Source of the DNA: an uncultured Bacteroidota bacterium
GTDB taxonomy: Bacteria; Bacteroidota; Bacteroidia; Chitinophagales; Chitinophagaceae
Length of the DNA stretch: 9,908 nt
Assembly: GCA_903944755.1 (NCBI GenBank)
Contig: CAJATB010000205.1
Location: forward strand, 1-9,908
Direction: 5' to 3'
The position numbers were made by a program, and so were the translations under genes. Numbering within the stretch: the stretch's first letter is position 1; each line of letters starts with the position of its first letter. Of this stretch, positions 7,282 to 9,908 are shown piece by piece. Under the pieces are notes generated by a model. The model made no database searches and was not told where the DNA came from. It saw only the letters and a program-made list of their open reading frames with translations.

Positions 7282-7313
7282 AAAAAAAACCTCCCGAATA
7301 GAAATTCAGGAGG
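7282..7313 (-). terminator. Rho-independent terminator of the porin gene
   Basis: Read on the minus strand, CCTCCTGAAT (7313-7304) pairs with ATTCGGGAGG (7299-7290) across a TTCT loop. Nine Watson-Crick pairs and one G-U wobble form the stem, followed immediately by eight U (7289-7282). The hairpin starts 34 bases after the porin stop. On the plus strand the wobble becomes a C-A mismatch and no T tract follows, so the signal is directional and belongs to the porin transcript. Confidence 0.88.
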
Positions 7314-7347
7314 GGTGATTGCTTGCTTAAAACCATTTAAAACCTAA

Positions 7348-8394
7348 TTAAAACTTGTAAATTGCTGCTATGTTAATGCTTACACTTTGGTCAACAGCAT
7401 TCCCATCATTTGAATAATATATTTTATCCCTTGCTTTCTCCATTCTAATTTCAGGAATAAATGTTATTTTTTTAATTTTGTAATTCATTGATAAGGTATT
7501 GGAATTAACAGAAGTGCCAAATGCCCCTGCGCTTAAAGCTTTATTGTCATTAAAAAATTCAGTTCTGTAGGTAAACCCAAGGAAATTTTTGGGGTCATAA
7601 TTCACGTAAAAGGCATTACTTGTCCATGAACCTTTGGTATCGCTATTTTTTGCCGAATATATTGTACCATCATAATTTATTGCCCATTTACTAGAAATTG
7701 CGTTAGTCAGTACTAAATCAAATTGGCTAAAATTATTATCTCCTCCAGTATTGCCACCTAAATAATTAACATAAACGGAAGTTTTGTCGTCAAATAGTTT
7801 GGTACTAAATTGTGCTAGGACCACTTTTGAACTTGATTCAGCAGTAACAAAATCTGTTGGGTTTGCTATTCCAAGCATGATGCTAGATTTTCCAGTTAGG
7901 GCATATTCTGCTTTTACTCCAGTATGAAAGAAGGGGCCATAAGAAAACCCGTAGGACATTGAGTAGTTTCTGTTTAATGGAGCGTCTAATAATTCATATC
8001 CAACATGGGTTCCCCACTTGCCAGCTGTTATTTTTAATCTTTCAGTAATGCTGTATGATAAATAGGCTTGTTTTATAAGTGTCATAAAACCTCGGTCATT
8101 GTATGAAAACTCTTCAGCACGTTTTCCAAATCCCACATCAATGGTACTTGTAAGCTTATTTAATGTTTTTTCTAATTTTAGGGATGCCATTCCCAATGCA
8201 AATTTATTTTGTGTATTTGTAAAACTTGTATAATTATTCGTTTGCTCTTTTGCGTTTGCAAAGTCATATCTGTAGTAACCATCAATATACCCTGAAATTA
8301 TAAATGTTTTATTCGCTTTTGTTGAATCATTTTGCGTAAATCCAGTGTATATTATTGATAATAACATTGCCGTTAACGATATTTTTTTTACCAT
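7348..8394 (-). CDS. Outer-membrane beta-barrel porin (OmpL/Bbp2-like)
   Basis: This 348-residue protein has a signal peptide (MVKKISLTAML, cleavage near GFT|Q, residue 20) and then alternating beta-strand sequence rich in Tyr, Phe and Gly with a terminal Phe (AAIYKF), the usual mark of an outer-membrane barrel. The segments ISGYIDGYYRYDF (33-45), LIKQAYLSYSITERLKITAGKWGTHVGYELLDAP, and SYGFSYGPFFHTGVKAEY resemble the putative beta-barrel porin-2 family common in Bacteroidota. Such proteins are thought to be diffusion channels; the substrate cannot be read from sequence. The gene lies 98 bases downstream of amt on the same strand and ends at its own terminator. This supports a joint transcript and a possible role in letting ammonium or other small nitrogen compounds cross the outer membrane. 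That role is inferred from context only. The frame is complete. Confidence 0.88.
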   Translation of the reverse strand: MVKKISLTAMLLSIIYTGFTQNDSTKANKTFIISGYIDGYYRYDFANAKEQTNNYTSFTNTQNKFALGMASLKLEKTLNKLTSTIDVGFGKRAEEFSYNDRGFMTLIKQAYLSYSITERLKITAGKWGTHVGYELLDAPLNRNYSMSYGFSYGPFFHTGVKAEYALTGKSSIMLGIANPTDFVTAESSSKVVLAQFSTKLFDDKTSVYVNYLGGNTGGDNNFSQFDLVLTNAISSKWAINYDGTIYSAKNSDTKGSWTSNAFYVNYDPKNFLGFTYRTEFFNDNKALSAGAFGTSVNSNTLSMNYKIKKITFIPEIRMEKARDKIYYSNDGNAVDQSVSINIAAIYKF

Positions 8395-8423
8395 TGTAGT
8401 TGATTTGATTTAATTCAATAAAT

Positions 8424-8471
8424 GGGTACAGCCGGTATGCTTTTACAGAAGCTTTATCATAAGCTGTACCC
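8424..8471 (-). other. Inverted repeat between amt and the porin gene
   Basis: GGGTACAGC (8424-8432) and GCTGTACCC (8463-8471) are perfect 9-base complementary arms around a 30-base loop. Inside the loop, read on the minus strand, TATG/CATA and CTT/AAG can also pair, so a longer imperfect hairpin is possible. No strong U tract follows on the minus strand (CCCATTTATTGAATT), so it is not a classic terminator. It ends 29 bases before the porin start. It may protect or process the amt-porin mRNA, attenuate it, or bind a protein. Confidence 0.55.
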
Positions 8472-8492
8472 GTTTCTTTTATTTGTTGGCCA

Positions 8493-9851
8493 TTATACTT
8501 TCATTGGATTTCTTCCATATTTTTCATCATGTTGAGTAGCATCTAATCCTAATTCTTCTTCCTCTTCAGACACTCTCAATGGTAATATAAAAGCAATTAG
8601 TTTGAATATTAAGAAAGAAACAGTGAAGCTGTAAAGCACCACAATAATCATTGCTTTTAATTGTATTAAGAAGAAGCTTGCATTACCGTAAAATAAGCCA
8701 TCTGCTCCTGCAGCATTTACTGATTTAGATGCAAATATGCCTGTCATTAACATACCAACCATTCCTCCAATGCCATGACAAGGGAATACATCCAAAGTAT
8801 CATCAACTCTAGATAATTTTAAAGCGTGGCTTAAACCATTTGATATAACTGCTGCTATAACTCCAATAAATATGCTTTGTGGAATTCCGACAAAACCAGC
8901 AGCAGGAGTGATTGCCACTAAGCCAACTACTGCCCCAATACAAAATCCTAAAACGGAAGGTTTTTTCCCTCTCATTACATCAAAAAACATCCATGCCAAA
9001 CCTGCTGCAGCTGCTGCTGTATTTGTAGTCGCAAATGCACTTACTGCTAAACTATTTGCTCCTAATGCTGAACCAGCATTAAAGCCAAACCAACCAAACC
9101 ATAATAAGCCAGTGCCTATTAATACATAAGGTATGTTAGCAGGAGGTATTTCCTGTTGTTCAATTTTTGACCTTCTTGATTTTAAAACGATAGCTCCAGC
9201 CAAAGCAGCACAGCCTGCACTTATATGAACCACTGTACCACCAGCAAAGTCTAAGGCGCCCATTTTAAATAAAAAGCCTTGTGGGTGCCAAGACCAATGA
9301 GCCAATGGGGCGTATACAAAAACTATAAATAAAATAATAAATAAAATATAAGAGGTGAATTTGATGCGTTCTGCAACTGCGCCCACAACTAAACCAGGTG
9401 TAATGATTGCAAACATCAATTGAAACATTGCAAATAATAAAAGGGGTATTGTTAAAGGAGCGCCACCTTGTAGGGCAGGAGCACCACTTGCCACGCCTTT
9501 AAAAAACAAATGGGTCATTGGGTTTCCAATAATGCCATTAACTGATTCCCCAAAACTTAAGCTATAACCAAAGCTGACCCAAATTACAGTTACTAAACCT
9601 GCGGATACTATACTTTTAATCATAGTTGAAATTATGTTCTTACGATGTACCATTCCTCCGTAAAAAAATGCTAATCCGGGAGTCATGATAAACACAAGTG
9701 CGGTAGCTACTAATACCCAGGCAATATCAGCAGGGTTGTAAGTGGTTGCATCCCCTTGAAAATTGGGAAGCTGGGGCACAAATAAGGCAATAATTGAAAC
9801 AATAACTAAAAGAAGAAAAGGTGCAAATTTTTGCAAGTTGGGGTTTTTCAT
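8493..9851 (-). CDS. amt: Ammonium transporter, Amt/MEP/Rh family
   Basis: Amt forms an inner-membrane trimer that conducts ammonium or ammonia into the cell under nitrogen limitation. The 452-residue protein has an N-terminal hydrophobic segment (about 11-27) and then the usual set of membrane helices. Family marks are FMTPGLAFFYGGMV-like sequence at 55-68, the Amt signature DFAGGTVVHISAG (201-213) with Asp201 and the pore His209, FGWFGFNAGSALG (252-264), and DDTLDVFPCHGIGGM (350-364) with the second pore His359. The twin-His pore is thus intact. The cytoplasmic tail carries GLDATQHDEKYG (435-446), matching the conserved C-terminal segment through which PII (GlnK) proteins gate the channel. 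No glnK is seen downstream; the upstream neighbour lies outside the window. The porin gene follows 98 bases downstream on the same strand. Confidence 0.98.
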   Translation of the reverse strand: MKNPNLQKFAPFLLLVIVSIIALFVPQLPNFQGDATTYNPADIAWVLVATALVFIMTPGLAFFYGGMVHRKNIISTMIKSIVSAGLVTVIWVSFGYSLSFGESVNGIIGNPMTHLFFKGVASGAPALQGGAPLTIPLLLFAMFQLMFAIITPGLVVGAVAERIKFTSYILFIILFIVFVYAPLAHWSWHPQGFLFKMGALDFAGGTVVHISAGCAALAGAIVLKSRRSKIEQQEIPPANIPYVLIGTGLLWFGWFGFNAGSALGANSLAVSAFATTNTAAAAAGLAWMFFDVMRGKKPSVLGFCIGAVVGLVAITPAAGFVGIPQSIFIGVIAAVISNGLSHALKLSRVDDTLDVFPCHGIGGMVGMLMTGIFASKSVNAAGADGLFYGNASFFLIQLKAMIIVVLYSFTVSFLIFKLIAFILPLRVSEEEEELGLDATQHDEKYGRNPMKV

Positions 9852-9876
9852 ATTTATTATTTTAATACATTAAAAA

Positions 9877-9884
9877 GAAACATA
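9877..9884 (-). promoter_or_regulatory. Possible amt promoter (-7 box)
   Basis: On the minus strand TATGTTTC matches the Bacteroidota -7 consensus TAnnTTTG except for its last base. It is preceded by TTCG (9904-9901) 16 bases upstream, a weak -33 candidate. Initiation a few bases downstream would give a leader of about 20 bases. Only 57 bases upstream of amt are in the window, so the view is partial. Confidence 0.3.
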
Positions 9885-9908
9885 TATGATGTTTGTAGAA
9901 CGAATATA

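Noticed and set aside
8872..9129. 85-residue open frame antisense to amt
   Set aside because: It is an Ala/Pro-rich reverse image of Ala/Gly-rich membrane helices and has no recognisable domain or start signal.

Overview
The window looks like ordinary chromosomal DNA of a Bacteroidota bacterium. The AT-rich composition points this way, as do the starts lacking clear Shine-Dalgarno sequences, the OmpA protein with thrombospondin type 3 repeats, the porin beside an ammonium transporter, and a variant RlpA-like protein. The style is closest to Chitinophagaceae and relatives, but this assignment is an impression from protein sequence, not a computed phylogeny. Coding density is high: no gap between genes exceeds about 100 bases. 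I saw no rRNA, tRNA, CRISPR array, insertion sequence or prophage gene.

Left part, plus strand (1-2933). Chorismate synthase (aroC) enters from beyond the left edge, so its N-terminus is missing. It is followed almost without spacing by a small DUF952 protein (4-base gap) and a secreted RlpA-like double-psi beta-barrel protein (0-base gap), which suggests one transcription unit. After 52 AT-rich bases comes an OmpA-family outer-membrane protein: signal peptide, beta-barrel-like region, four 29-residue calcium-binding-type TSP3 repeats and a peptidoglycan-binding OmpA domain. A perfect 18-bp hairpin flanked by A and T tracts (2966-3005) separates it from the convergent murB and should terminate transcription in both directions.

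Right part, minus strand (3031-9851). Read in the direction of transcription, the genes are amt (ammonium channel), an outer-membrane porin, a Rho-independent terminator, then plsC (phospholipid acyltransferase), priA (replication restart helicase) and murB (peptidoglycan precursor reductase). amt and the porin probably form a nitrogen-uptake pair covering inner and outer membrane. plsC, priA and murB are tightly packed; priA and murB share one base (TAATG), implying translational coupling. The porin terminator ends only 18 bases before the plsC start codon, so how the plsC-priA-murB unit is transcribed is the least clear point here.

Several neighbours serve the cell envelope (RlpA-like protein, OmpA, MurB, PlsC, porin), with aroC and priA as housekeeping genes. 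I did not find a convincing novel multi-gene system. The points worth a second look are modest: the RlpA-like protein lacking some canonical catalytic residues, the uncharacterised DUF952 neighbour, the amt-porin pair with a hairpin between them, and the terminator abutting plsC.
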